Shown here piece by piece: positions 16,631 through 25,153 of a DNA stretch of 45,130 bases. Position numbers and translations under genes: made by a program. Within the stretch, counting starts at the first letter, position 1. Every line of letters starts with the position of its first letter. A model generated the notes under the pieces. That model was given only the letters and a program-made list of their open reading frames with translations. It ran no database searches and was not told where the DNA came from. This DNA comes from an uncultured Prevotella sp. (GTDB lineage: Bacteria; Bacteroidota; Bacteroidia; Bacteroidales; Bacteroidaceae), in the NCBI GenBank assembly GCA_900315035.1, contig OMXO01000013.1:1-45130 (forward strand). Reading direction: 5' to 3'.

Positions 16631-16665
16631 GAGAGAATGGCATCATCACCATTCTCTCTTTTTTT
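16631..16665 (+). terminator. rho-independent terminator of the mce-mmd operon
   Basis: GAGAGAATGG and CCATTCTCTC form a 10-bp stem with an 8-base loop, followed by seven or eight T residues. It lies between the biotin carrier gene and the GH106-like gene. Confidence 0.92.
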
Positions 16666-16695
16666 CAAGAACTACGGAAACAAAAAACTAAAGCA

Positions 16696-19365
16696 ATGAT
16701 CAAGAAAGCAATCACGTTAGCAGCATTAACCATACTCACCCTGCCTGCTTTTTCACAACAGTGGCCTGAGGCTCGTCCTGAAGCTAAGCCAGGAGCTCGT
16801 TGGTGGTGGCTCGGCTCGGCAGTTGACAAAGAGAACCTCGCCTGGACGATGCAGGAATATGCCAGTCATGGTATCGGAGCCCTCGAAATCACACCTATCT
16901 ATGGCGTACAGGGAAACCATGATCGCAACATCCCCTATCTCTCAGACCAGTGGATGGAGATGTTGCGAGAGGTACAGAAGAACGGTCAGATGTTAGGCAT
17001 CGAAGTAGATATGGCTACAGGTACTGGATGGCCCTTTGGTGGACCATGGGTACCCCTTGAGGAATCTGCCTGTAAGGCGCTGTTTGTTGATACCATGTTT
17101 ACAGGTGGCAGTGTGAAAGCCCTTCCACTGACGGTTCCTGAGAAAGATGCTCCCTACAGCCGTCTTCACAAGGTGATGGCCTATTGGCGCGGACAAGCCT
17201 ATGACGTGACTGCTCATGTAAAGGACGGACAATTGTCGTGGTCGCCTGAAAACGAACTACAAGCACAAATCAATACAGTAGACAGAAAGACACGACGTAA
17301 GGTGCTCAAACTCAAGCTCAAGGAGATGCAGACAGCCCATTGGCAAGTGGTAGCCATTTACATACGCTATGGGATCATGAAGGTGAAACGCGCTGCCCCT
17401 GGGGGTGAAGGACTGGTTGTGGATCATTTCGACAAACAGGCCGTGCAGCATTATCTGTCACATATAGAGGACGCTTTTGAGCGTACCAAGACGCCCTACC
17501 CACAGACCTTCTTCAACGACTCTTATGAGGTGGCTGATGCCACGTGGACTCCTACGCTCTTCGAGGAATTTGAGAAACGGCGGGGCTACAAACTTCAAGA
17601 CTATCTTCCTCAGTTGCAACAAGGTAACGCCAAAATTCTTTCTGACTATCGCGAGACACTCGGTGACCTGTTACTCGAAAACTTTACCCAGCAATGGACT
17701 GCCTGGGCACATAGTCATGGGGCTATCACGCGTAATCAGGCTCATGGCTCTCCCGCTAATCTGATTGACTGTTATGCTGCGGTGGATATCCCCGAGATCG
17801 AAGGTTTCGGTCTATCGGAATTCGGCATTCGTGGCCTCCGCACAGACCCTGGTAAGACACGTAAGAATGATTCCGATTTCTCAATGCTGAAATATGCGCC
17901 TTCTGCAGCACACATTTGTGGCAAGCCCTACACGTCGAGCGAGACATTCACCTGGCTTACGGAACATTTCCGCACATCACTGTCACAACTGAAGCCCGAT
18001 ATCGACCTGATGTTCTGTGCAGGGGTAAACAGGATGTTCTTCCATGGCACCTGTTATTCACCGAAAGACGATCCATGGCCAGGCTGGAAGTTCTATGCCT
18101 CTATCGACATGTCACCAACCAACAGCATCTGGCGCGATGCTCCCTTCTTCATGCAGTATGTTGAGCGCTGCCAACGTTTCCTGCAGTGGGGACAACCCGA
18201 TAATGATTTTCTGGTGTATCTCCCTGTACGCGACATGTGGCAGAAACAGCCTGAGCGTCTGCTCATGCAATTCTCCATCCATCAGATGGGTAAGTTGGCA
18301 CCGGAGTTTATCAGAAGTATTCTCGACATCGACCAAGCAGGATTCGACTGCGATTATATTTCTGAACGCTATATCCTGACGACAACGTTTACTGACGGGA
18401 TGCTCCAGACAGCAGCAGGTACACGCTATAAGGCACTCGTGATTCCGGGCAGTGGACAGATGCCAGAAAACGTCAGGAAACATATCGCTGAACTGCAGTC
18501 TCAGGGGGCTTGTATTATCTATGGTACGAATGCCACTGACCTCCAAGCAGCAGCAAAACCTGAAGCCATCAAGAAAGAATGTGGACTGAAAGCGATCCGT
18601 CGACGTAATACCACTGGCTATCACTACTTCATCGCCAACCTGACTCCCGATGATATCCACGACCGTCTGCCATTAGCCATCGACTTCAAGGATGCTGTCT
18701 GGTTTAATCCCCTTAATGGCGACATAACTTCAGCCATTTTCTCGGGCGACAGTATCGATATCTGTCTGAGGAGCGGAGAGTCGATGATTCTGCAGACCTA
18801 TGACACGCCACGCACCAAGACAGCTCAACCGAAACGTCTTGAAGATGGTCAGACAACAGTCACATTGAATGGGCCCTGGACTCTACACTTTGAAGAAGCA
18901 GCACCAAAGGTGACGAAGTCTTTCTCCCTCACTAAGCCACAAACTTGGGAGACACTCGACGACGATAGCACGCGCGTGACAATGGGAACTGGCATCTACA
19001 CCACGCATATCAAACTCTCCAAACGCGACCTACGAAACAGAAGTTGGCAAATCGACCTTGGTGATGTGCGAGAGTCTGCCCGTGTCTATATCAACGGACA
19101 GTTTATTGGTTGTGCATGGTCAGTGCCTTTTATACTCGACTGCAAGAATACATTGAAGGCCGGTAATAATGAAATCAGGATTGAAGTGACGAATCTGCCA
19201 GCTAACCGTATTGCTGATTTAGATCGTAGGGGTGTGAAGTGGCGCAAGATGGAAGAAATCAATGTGGTGGATATCAACTACCATCGCACGACCTATGACC
19301 AGTGGGAACCTGTTGCCAGTGGTCTTAACACTGACGTCAAACTCTTATGGAAAAAATCATATTAG
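16696..19365 (+). CDS. GH106-like glycoside hydrolase (probable alpha-L-rhamnosidase)
   Basis: An 889-residue exported enzyme. The signal peptide is residues 1-20 (ending PAFS). It is followed by [21 protein letters not shown] and [13 protein letters not shown], the typical start of the GH106/PF17132 alpha-L-rhamnosidase barrel. [12 protein letters not shown] and the long middle barrel agree. A galactose-binding-like jelly-roll domain closes the protein (about residues 760-889, [22 protein letters not shown] and [15 protein letters not shown]). GH106 enzymes release rhamnose from pectin-type glycans such as rhamnogalacturonan; specificity here is unproven. It begins 31 bases after a terminator with no obvious promoter, and its last 19 bases overlap ruvC. 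Confidence 0.85.
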   Translation: MIKKAITLAALTILTLPAFSQQWPEARPEAKPGARWWWLGSAVDKENLAWTMQEYASHGIGALEITPIYGVQGNHDRNIPYLSDQWMEMLREVQKNGQMLGIEVDMATGTGWPFGGPWVPLEESACKALFVDTMFTGGSVKALPLTVPEKDAPYSRLHKVMAYWRGQAYDVTAHVKDGQLSWSPENELQAQINTVDRKTRRKVLKLKLKEMQTAHWQVVAIYIRYGIMKVKRAAPGGEGLVVDHFDKQAVQHYLSHIEDAFERTKTPYPQTFFNDSYEVADATWTPTLFEEFEKRRGYKLQDYLPQLQQGNAKILSDYRETLGDLLLENFTQQWTAWAHSHGAITRNQAHGSPANLIDCYAAVDIPEIEGFGLSEFGIRGLRTDPGKTRKNDSDFSMLKYAPSAAHICGKPYTSSETFTWLTEHFRTSLSQLKPDIDLMFCAGVNRMFFHGTCYSPKDDPWPGWKFYASIDMSPTNSIWRDAPFFMQYVERCQRFLQWGQPDNDFLVYLPVRDMWQKQPERLLMQFSIHQMGKLAPEFIRSILDIDQAGFDCDYISERYILTTTFTDGMLQTAAGTRYKALVIPGSGQMPENVRKHIAELQSQGACIIYGTNATDLQAAAKPEAIKKECGLKAIRRRNTTGYHYFIANLTPDDIHDRLPLAIDFKDAVWFNPLNGDITSAIFSGDSIDICLRSGESMILQTYDTPRTKTAQPKRLEDGQTTVTLNGPWTLHFEEAAPKVTKSFSLTKPQTWETLDDDSTRVTMGTGIYTTHIKLSKRDLRNRSWQIDLGDVRESARVYINGQFIGCAWSVPFILDCKNTLKAGNNEIRIEVTNLPANRIADLDRRGVKWRKMEEINVVDINYHRTTYDQWEPVASGLNTDVKLLWKKSY

Positions 19366-19925
19366 GAATCGACCCTGGAACGAACCTGATGGGCTATGGA
19401 CTGCTGAAGGTCGTTGACGGTAAGGCTCAGATGATAACGATGGGGGTCATCGACCTGCGTAAGTTTCCTGATGCCTACCTGAAACTCGGACATATCTTTG
19501 AACGGGTGACAGGCATCATCGATGGTTATCTGCCTGACGAGATGGCTATCGAGGCCCCCTTCTTCGGCAAGAACGTACAGTCGATGCTGAAACTGGGACG
19601 TGCCCAGGGGACGGCTATTGCGGCTGCCATCCATCATGGTGTACCCATCCACGAATATGCACCGATGAAAATCAAGATGGCTTTAACAGGGAATGGCAGT
19701 GCATCAAAGGAACAGGTGGCTGGTATGCTTCAGCGCCTGCTGAAGATACCCAACGAAGAGATGGGAAAGTTTATGGATGCCACAGATGCACTGGCAGCTG
19801 CCTATTGCCACTATCTGCAGATGGGACGTCCGGAAAGTCAGGTGAAGTATCGCGGATGGAAAGACTTTATCAACAAGAATCAGGAAAAGGTATCTAAAAG
19901 GAAAACGAAAGATGAAAACGATTGA
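19347..19925 (+). CDS. ruvC: crossover junction endodeoxyribonuclease RuvC
   Basis: Resolves Holliday junctions made by RuvAB during recombination and repair. A 192-residue RNase H-fold nuclease with the four catalytic acids in place: D9 (GIDPGTN), E69 (MAIEAPFF), D144 and D147 (FMDATDALA). Length is a little over the 160-190 typical, due to a Lys-rich tail. It overlaps the upstream glycosidase gene by 19 bases and the downstream ABC gene by 14, so translation of the three is likely coupled. Confidence 0.96.
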   Translation: MEKIILGIDPGTNLMGYGLLKVVDGKAQMITMGVIDLRKFPDAYLKLGHIFERVTGIIDGYLPDEMAIEAPFFGKNVQSMLKLGRAQGTAIAAAIHHGVPIHEYAPMKIKMALTGNGSASKEQVAGMLQRLLKIPNEEMGKFMDATDALAAAYCHYLQMGRPESQVKYRGWKDFINKNQEKVSKRKTKDEND

Positions 19926-21345
19926 GATCACCAATGCCCGTGCCAGAAAACCAGAGTGGTCAATGGCAGAGCCTGTAACCTTTACGCTCAACGAGGGGGA
20001 ACACATCGCTATAGTAGGTCGTAACGGTGCCGGGAAATCGATGTTCGTGGATATGCTCACTGGGCGTCATCCTGCATTTCCAGGCATGGTGAGGTATGGG
20101 TTCGATGAGCCTTATAACAATCTGAAACATATCACCTTCCGCGACACCTATGGGGGGGATAACGACAAGACCTATTTCCTGCAACAGCGGTGGAACCAGA
20201 TGGAGATTGACGAGGAGACACCAACCGTAGGCAGCAAACTTGAAGAGGCTTACCAACTGGCAGGTGAAGACACACCAACACGCCGTGCCCTTCAGGAACA
20301 TATCTACGAACTGTTTCAACTGAAACCCTTGCTGGATAAGTATATCATCCTGTTGTCGAGTGGTGAACTGAGAAAATTCAAGTTGGCCTCATCTCTTTTT
20401 ACTGCCCCTAAAGTACTGATCATGGAGAATCCGTTTATCGGACTCGATGCGAAGACGCGAGATCAGTTGAAAGAACTGATGCGGATGTTGGCCAACGACC
20501 AGGGACTGCAGTTGATCTTAGTATTGGCAAAGACCGATGATATCCCTGACTTCATCACGCATATCGTCGAAGTGAAAGATATGCAGGTGATGCCTAAAGT
20601 AGCTATTGCCGACTGGAAAACCAAATCAAGACCAGCCCTTATCACAAAGAAAACAACTCCTACAACCATCCACCCGAATGCCCCGAAAATGATCGAGTTC
20701 AAGAAGGTGAGCATCAGATATGGCGAACGGACAATCCTGAAAGATCTCGACTGGACGGTACTTCAAGGAGAGCATTGGTCATTATCTGGACAGAATGGTT
20801 CTGGAAAATCCACCCTCCTCTCACTGGTCTGTGCGGATAATCCCCAAAGCTATGCGTGCGACATCTCACTCTTCGGACATAAGCGAGGTTCTGGAGAGAG
20901 CATCTGGGACATCAAGCGACGCATCGGATATGTGTCGCCAGAGATGCATCGCAGCTATAAACAGAATATCCCTGCCATCCAGATTGTGGCCAGTGGACTG
21001 AAAGACACCGTGGGACTCTATGTGCGCCCCTCAGAAACAGAGCGTGAGCAATGTCGCAAATGGTTAAATATCTTCGGCATTGGTCATCTGGCAGATCGGA
21101 AATTCATGGAGATGTCAAGTGGCGAACAGCGACTGGTGCTTTTGGCGAGGGCTTTTGTAAAAGAACCAGACCTGCTGATTCTCGATGAACCACTGCATGG
21201 TCTCGATGATAGTAATCGGATGATGGTAAAAGAAATCGTAGATAAGTATTGCGAGGACCGCTCACGAACACTTATCTACGTGACTCATTATCAGGAAGAA
21301 CTGCCTAACTGTATCGACCACTCGATCTTCCTGAACAGACATTGA
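19912..21345 (+). CDS. ModF-like tandem ABC ATPase
   Basis: A 477-residue soluble protein of two fused ABC ATP-binding domains with no membrane part, like E. coli ModF/PhrA. NBD1 has Walker A GRNGAGKS (36-43) and signature LSSGELRK, but its Walker B ends IMENP (E172-N173) in place of the usual DE. NBD2 has Walker A GQNGSGKS (293-300), signature MSSGEQR and an intact Walker B LILDEP (D425-E426). NBD1 is therefore probably weak or inactive in hydrolysis. No permease or molybdate gene is nearby. Its TGA directly abuts the stop codon of the convergent Crp-type gene. Confidence 0.88.
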   Translation: MKTIEITNARARKPEWSMAEPVTFTLNEGEHIAIVGRNGAGKSMFVDMLTGRHPAFPGMVRYGFDEPYNNLKHITFRDTYGGDNDKTYFLQQRWNQMEIDEETPTVGSKLEEAYQLAGEDTPTRRALQEHIYELFQLKPLLDKYIILLSSGELRKFKLASSLFTAPKVLIMENPFIGLDAKTRDQLKELMRMLANDQGLQLILVLAKTDDIPDFITHIVEVKDMQVMPKVAIADWKTKSRPALITKKTTPTTIHPNAPKMIEFKKVSIRYGERTILKDLDWTVLQGEHWSLSGQNGSGKSTLLSLVCADNPQSYACDISLFGHKRGSGESIWDIKRRIGYVSPEMHRSYKQNIPAIQIVASGLKDTVGLYVRPSETEREQCRKWLNIFGIGHLADRKFMEMSSGEQRLVLLARAFVKEPDLLILDEPLHGLDDSNRMMVKEIVDKYCEDRSRTLIYVTHYQEELPNCIDHSIFLNRH

Positions 21346-21948
21346 CTATTTGCCTTCCAGCAGAGCTGCCGTACGTACTCTCGACAGTGTCTCTGGCGTC
21401 ATCTGCAGATAACTGGCAATATACACCAATGGGGCACGGAGAATCAGCTGCGGCTGATTCTTCACCAGTTTCTGATAACGGTCCTGTGCTGTCTCAAAGC
21501 GTAGCATATCTGCATGATGCTGACTGAGAATCAGTGACTCCTCCAGAATCTTACGAAATAGTATCTGGATGTTCACACTCTTCATGGCCACAGCCTCTAA
21601 GTCTGCCTTAGGGATAGCGATGAGGATTGTGGGTTCCAGTGCCTTGATCTGCAGCACTGTAGGCTGCTCACGGAAAAGGCTCTCGATACACATGACAATG
21701 GTGTTCTCTGTTGCCATGTATTCGGTAACTTCCTTGTCATTTTTAAAATAGAACTGTCGCACCAGTCCTTTCACCACCCAATAGATGTTGGTACAGGTCT
21801 CTCCTTCCTTGAGAACAAGCTCGTTCTTCGCAAATTTCATCGGCACGAGGATACTCTCGAGCATATCCAGCTCGTCTTGTCTCATCGTACTGTATCGTCT
21901 GGCTAACTCTCGAGCCACATCTCTGGTCGTAATACTAATGTTAGGCAT
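21346..21948 (-). CDS. Crp/Fnr family transcriptional regulator
   Basis: A 200-residue regulator with an N-terminal cyclic-nucleotide-binding-type beta-roll (LVLKEGETCTNIYWVVKG, about residues 45-62) and a C-terminal winged helix (LRAPLVYIASYLQMTPETLSRVR). The Arg/Glu set for cAMP is not evident and Bacteroidota members mostly respond to other or unknown signals. The frame can be read from a TTG at 21975, but ATG 21948 (MPNISITTR) is the better start. It lies 38 bases after lepA on the same strand with no terminator between, so probably lepA-crp co-transcription. Confidence 0.88.
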   Translation of the reverse strand: MPNISITTRDVARELARRYSTMRQDELDMLESILVPMKFAKNELVLKEGETCTNIYWVVKGLVRQFYFKNDKEVTEYMATENTIVMCIESLFREQPTVLQIKALEPTILIAIPKADLEAVAMKSVNIQILFRKILEESLILSQHHADMLRFETAQDRYQKLVKNQPQLILRAPLVYIASYLQMTPETLSRVRTAALLEGK

Positions 21949-21986
21949 AGGTCTTGTAATTATTTCGATTTTCAATTGTTGTTGTT

Positions 21987-23768
21987 CTAATCAAGTTTCA
22001 AGACGGCGAGGAAAGCCTTCTGTGGCACTTCCACATTGCCGATTTGTTTCATACGTTTCTTACCGCGCTTCTGTTTCTCAAGCAACTTACGCTTACGCGA
22101 CACGTCACCACCATAACACTTGGCTGTCACATCCTTACGTACCTGTTTGACGGTCTCGCGGGCAATGATCTTGGCACCGATAGCGGCCTGGATAGCGATA
22201 TCAAACTGCTGACGCGGAATGAGTTCTTTCAGTTTCTCACACATCCTTCTTCCGAAGGTAACAGCATTATCCTGATGGGTCAAGGTTGAGAGGGCATCCA
22301 CAGGTTCGCCATTGAGCAGGATATCCAACTTAGCTAATTTCGATGGACGGAAACCATCGATATGATAGTCAAATGAGGCATAGCCTTTGGAGATGGATTT
22401 GAGCTTATCGTAGAAGTCAATCACAATTTCTCCCAATGGCAGCATGAAGTGCAGTTCAATACGATTACCACTGACATACTGCTGATCTATCAGTTCTCCG
22501 CGCTTATCAAGACACAGGGTCATAATCGGACCGATATAGTCTGCTGCAGTGATGATCGAGGCACGTATATATGGTTCCTCAATATGTTCAATCATCGTCA
22601 GGTCTGGTAGCCCCGAAGGGTTATGCACCTCTTTGACTTCTCCTTGTTTCGTATAGCACAGATACGACACGTTTGGTACGGTGGTGATGACATCCATATC
22701 GAACTCACGGTCGAGTCGTTCCTGCACAATCTCCATATGGAGCAGTCCAAGGAATCCACATCTGAATCCGAAGCCCAGTGCTACCGACGACTCTGGCATA
22801 AATGTCAGCGAGGCATCATTGAGCTGCAACTTCTCCAGAGAGGCACGCAGGTTCTCATAATCCGTCGGGTCAATGGGATAGACACCGGCAAACACCATCG
22901 GTTTTACTTCCTGGAAACCTTCGATGGCAGCATTACAAGGATTGGCCACCTGTGTAATCGTATCACCGACCTTCACCTCCTTGGAGTTCTTAATACCACT
23001 GATGATATAGCCCACGTCACCTGTATGCAGTTCCTTACGGGGAATCATATCCATCTTCAGCACACCGATCTCATCGGCATCATACTCCATACCGGTATTA
23101 AAGAACTTCACATGGTCGCCCGTGTGAATCACACCGTTGGTAATCTTGAAATAGGCGATGATACCGCGGAAGGAGTTGAACACTGAGTCGAAGATAAGTG
23201 CCTGTAACGGTGCCTTGTCATCACCCTCTGGATGTGGAATACGCTCTACAACGGCATTGAGGATTTCTTCCACACCCTCTCCTGTCTTTCCTGAAGCACG
23301 AATGATGTCACTGCGGTCACAGCCTATCAGGTCGATAATCTCGTCTTCCACCTCATCAGGCATCGCTGAGGGCATGTCTATCTTATTGATGACGGGTATG
23401 ATTTCCAGATTATGGTCGATGGCCATATAAAGGTTCGAGATGGTCTGCGCCTGAACACCCTGGGTGGCATCAACCACTAACAAGGCTCCCTCACAGGCAG
23501 CAATCGAGCGCGACACTTCATAAGAGAAGTCCACGTGTCCCGGGGTGTCTATTAAGTTCAGGATATATTTCTCGCCCTGATAGGTATATTCCATCTGGAT
23601 AGCGTGACTCTTAATGGTGATACCGCGCTCACGCTCCAGATCCATATCATCAAGCATCTGACCTTCAGTAACTTGAATCGTTTTGGTAAACTCCAATAAT
23701 CTGTCTGCCAAGGTTGATTTACCGTGGTCAATATGTGCAATGATACAAAAATTCCTTATATGATCCAT
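21987..23768 (-). CDS. lepA: elongation factor 4 (ribosome back-translocase)
   Basis: A translational GTPase that back-translocates or rescues stalled ribosomes. 593 residues, family length. The G motifs are all present: AHIDHGKST (11-19), [18 protein letters not shown]. LepA-specific parts include the C-terminal region ending [16 protein letters not shown]-like (Lys/Arg-rich, rRNA binding). I use ATG 23768; a TTG one codon earlier also lies in frame. A good -7 box is 26 bases upstream. Confidence 0.97.
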   Translation of the reverse strand: MDHIRNFCIIAHIDHGKSTLADRLLEFTKTIQVTEGQMLDDMDLERERGITIKSHAIQMEYTYQGEKYILNLIDTPGHVDFSYEVSRSIAACEGALLVVDATQGVQAQTISNLYMAIDHNLEIIPVINKIDMPSAMPDEVEDEIIDLIGCDRSDIIRASGKTGEGVEEILNAVVERIPHPEGDDKAPLQALIFDSVFNSFRGIIAYFKITNGVIHTGDHVKFFNTGMEYDADEIGVLKMDMIPRKELHTGDVGYIISGIKNSKEVKVGDTITQVANPCNAAIEGFQEVKPMVFAGVYPIDPTDYENLRASLEKLQLNDASLTFMPESSVALGFGFRCGFLGLLHMEIVQERLDREFDMDVITTVPNVSYLCYTKQGEVKEVHNPSGLPDLTMIEHIEEPYIRASIITAADYIGPIMTLCLDKRGELIDQQYVSGNRIELHFMLPLGEIVIDFYDKLKSISKGYASFDYHIDGFRPSKLAKLDILLNGEPVDALSTLTHQDNAVTFGRRMCEKLKELIPRQQFDIAIQAAIGAKIIARETVKQVRKDVTAKCYGGDVSRKRKLLEKQKRGKKRMKQIGNVEVPQKAFLAVLKLD

Positions 23769-23793
23769 CAATTATTCGTGTACTAACGATTTG

Positions 23794-23801
23794 CAAAGTT
23801 A
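23794..23801 (-). promoter_or_regulatory. -7 promoter element of lepA
   Basis: Minus-strand TAACTTTG matches TAnnTTTG, 26 bases before the lepA ATG. The -33 half is not clear. Confidence 0.65.
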
Positions 23802-23874
23802 CAAAAAAAACACTGAAAATGCGATATTTTTGCTTTTTTTTGGAGTTTCTACGATGAAATTTAATATTTCTGAG

Positions 23875-23882
23875 TAACTTTG
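23875..23882 (+). promoter_or_regulatory. -7 promoter element of the small lipoprotein gene
   Basis: TAACTTTG matches TAnnTTTG, 21 bases before the ATG of the small lipoprotein. Divergent from the lepA promoter, with 73 bases between the two boxes. Confidence 0.65.
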
Positions 23883-23903
23883 TAGCCAAAAATAGCATTC
23901 GTT

Positions 23904-24290
23904 ATGAAAAAGTATGGGATAATTGCTATGATTCTTTTCATTTGCGCAGCTTGTCAGGAGTCGTTGGAAGACAGGTGTGAGCGTGAGTCCAAGGAATATA
24001 CCAGAAAGTACTGTCCTGAGAAGATGGACAATAATTCTATTCTCGACAGTCTGGTGTTCGAACGTCCGACCCGCACCATCCATTACTATTTCACTTTGAC
24101 GGGTTTTGCTGATCAGGATGGCGCGTTGGAAAAGGTGGATGCCGAGGGGGTATTGAGAAACGAAGTCAAGAATTCTACGGCGCTGAGAACCTATAAGGAG
24201 AATAAGTTCCGCGTGGCATACACGTATCGTTCCCAGAAGAATCCCGACAAGATTCTGATGGACATTGTCTTCACGGATAAAGACTATTAA
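23904..24290 (+). CDS. small lipoprotein of unknown function
   Basis: A 128-residue secreted lipoprotein. The N-terminus MKKYGIIAMILFICAAC is a signal peptide with a lipobox and Cys17. The mature part is highly charged, has Cys at the DRCERES and YCPEK positions, and then a segment (about 50-128) that looks like a single alpha/beta domain with FTLTGFAD and KNPDKILMDIVFTDKDY. I do not recognise the family. It has its own promoter and ends at a hairpin shared with the convergent yebC. Confidence 0.75.
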   Translation: MKKYGIIAMILFICAACQESLEDRCERESKEYTRKYCPEKMDNNSILDSLVFERPTRTIHYYFTLTGFADQDGALEKVDAEGVLRNEVKNSTALRTYKENKFRVAYTYRSQKNPDKILMDIVFTDKDY

Positions 24291-24310
24291 ACCCCATAGC
24301 CCTCACATCA

Positions 24311-24350
24311 AGCAGAAAGCCCTTCTCACAATCGGGAAGGGCTTTCTGCT
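24311..24350. terminator. hairpin between convergent genes, probable bidirectional terminator
   Basis: AGCAGAAAGCCCTTC and GAAGGGCTTTCTGCT form a perfect 15-bp stem with a 10-base loop. It lies between the stops of the small lipoprotein (+) and yebC (-). Neither side has a T run, so it is a weaker intrinsic terminator in form. Confidence 0.6.
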
Positions 24351-24371
24351 TATTGGTCTGAGAGGGGGGGA

Positions 24372-25109
24372 TTACTCAGCGACCTCTTCTGGTTTCATGT
24401 TAGTGTAAACCGTCTGAACGTCATCGAAGTCCTCGAGTTTCTCCACCATCTTGTCAATGGTCTCACGCTCCTCGGCAGTTACTTCCTTCAGATCATTGGG
24501 GATACGGGTAAACTCTGCACCTGTCACCTCGAAACCGTTCTCCTCGAGATGCTTCTGGATAGCACCGAATGAAGAGGGATCGCCATAGATGGTGATGCTG
24601 TTTTCCTCCTCGTCCTCATCAAACTCATCATCTACACCATAGTCTATCAGGTCGAGAATCATCTCGTCCATATCCAGACCATCCTTCTTCTTGAAGGTAA
24701 ACACTGCCTTGTGGTCGAACAGGAAACTCAGTGAACCCTGTGTTCCCAGGTTACCATTAAACTTGTTGAACACTGAACGCACATCACCTACCGTACGAGT
24801 GGTGTTGTCTGTCAGGGTCTCCACGAAGATGGCAATGCCGTGAGGACCATATCCCTCATAGGTCACCTCCTTGTAGTCGCTCTGATCCTTACCCATCGCG
24901 TTCTTGATAGCACGCTCGATGTTATCCTTCGGCATGTTCTCGCGCTTGGCGTTGGCAATGATAGCACGCAGTGCAGGATTGTTCTCTGGTTCTGGACCAC
25001 CAGCCTTCACGGCAATGGCAATCTGCTTACCAATCTTTGTAAATGTCTTGGCCATGTGGCCCCATCGCTTCAGCTTCGTAGCCTTACGATATTCAAATGC
25101 TCTTCCCAT
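24372..25109 (-). CDS. yebC: YebC/PmpR family protein
   Basis: A 245-residue member of the conserved YebC family (also called TACO1 type), which binds DNA as a regulator in some bacteria and has been tied to translation of proline-rich stretches by ribosomes. N-terminus MGRAFEYRKATKLKRWGHMAK, then KEVTYEGYGPHGIAI and LSFLFDHKAVF, are family signatures in order. The C-terminal domain is acidic (DDEFDEDEEENS). It lies 41 bases after pheT on the same strand; the space between is filled by an AT-rich repeat. Confidence 0.93.
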   Translation of the reverse strand: MGRAFEYRKATKLKRWGHMAKTFTKIGKQIAIAVKAGGPEPENNPALRAIIANAKRENMPKDNIERAIKNAMGKDQSDYKEVTYEGYGPHGIAIFVETLTDNTTRTVGDVRSVFNKFNGNLGTQGSLSFLFDHKAVFTFKKKDGLDMDEMILDLIDYGVDDEFDEDEEENSITIYGDPSSFGAIQKHLEENGFEVTGAEFTRIPNDLKEVTAEERETIDKMVEKLEDFDDVQTVYTNMKPEEVAE

Positions 25110-25153
25110 ATTTATTAATTTAAAAATTCAAAAATGTAATAATGTAAAAATTA
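25110..25153 (-). repeat. AT-rich interspersed repeat, copy A (pheT-yebC junction)
   Basis: On the minus strand this reads TAATTTTTACATTATTACATT and continues with TTTTGAATTTTTAAATT. It matches the copies at 28419-28476 and 28941-28982 over about 30 bases. The TAA stop of pheT lies at its edge. Confidence 0.6.

Noticed and set aside
16179-19365. GH106-like gene as part of the mmd operon
   Set aside because: A strong intrinsic terminator lies between them; any link would be read-through only.
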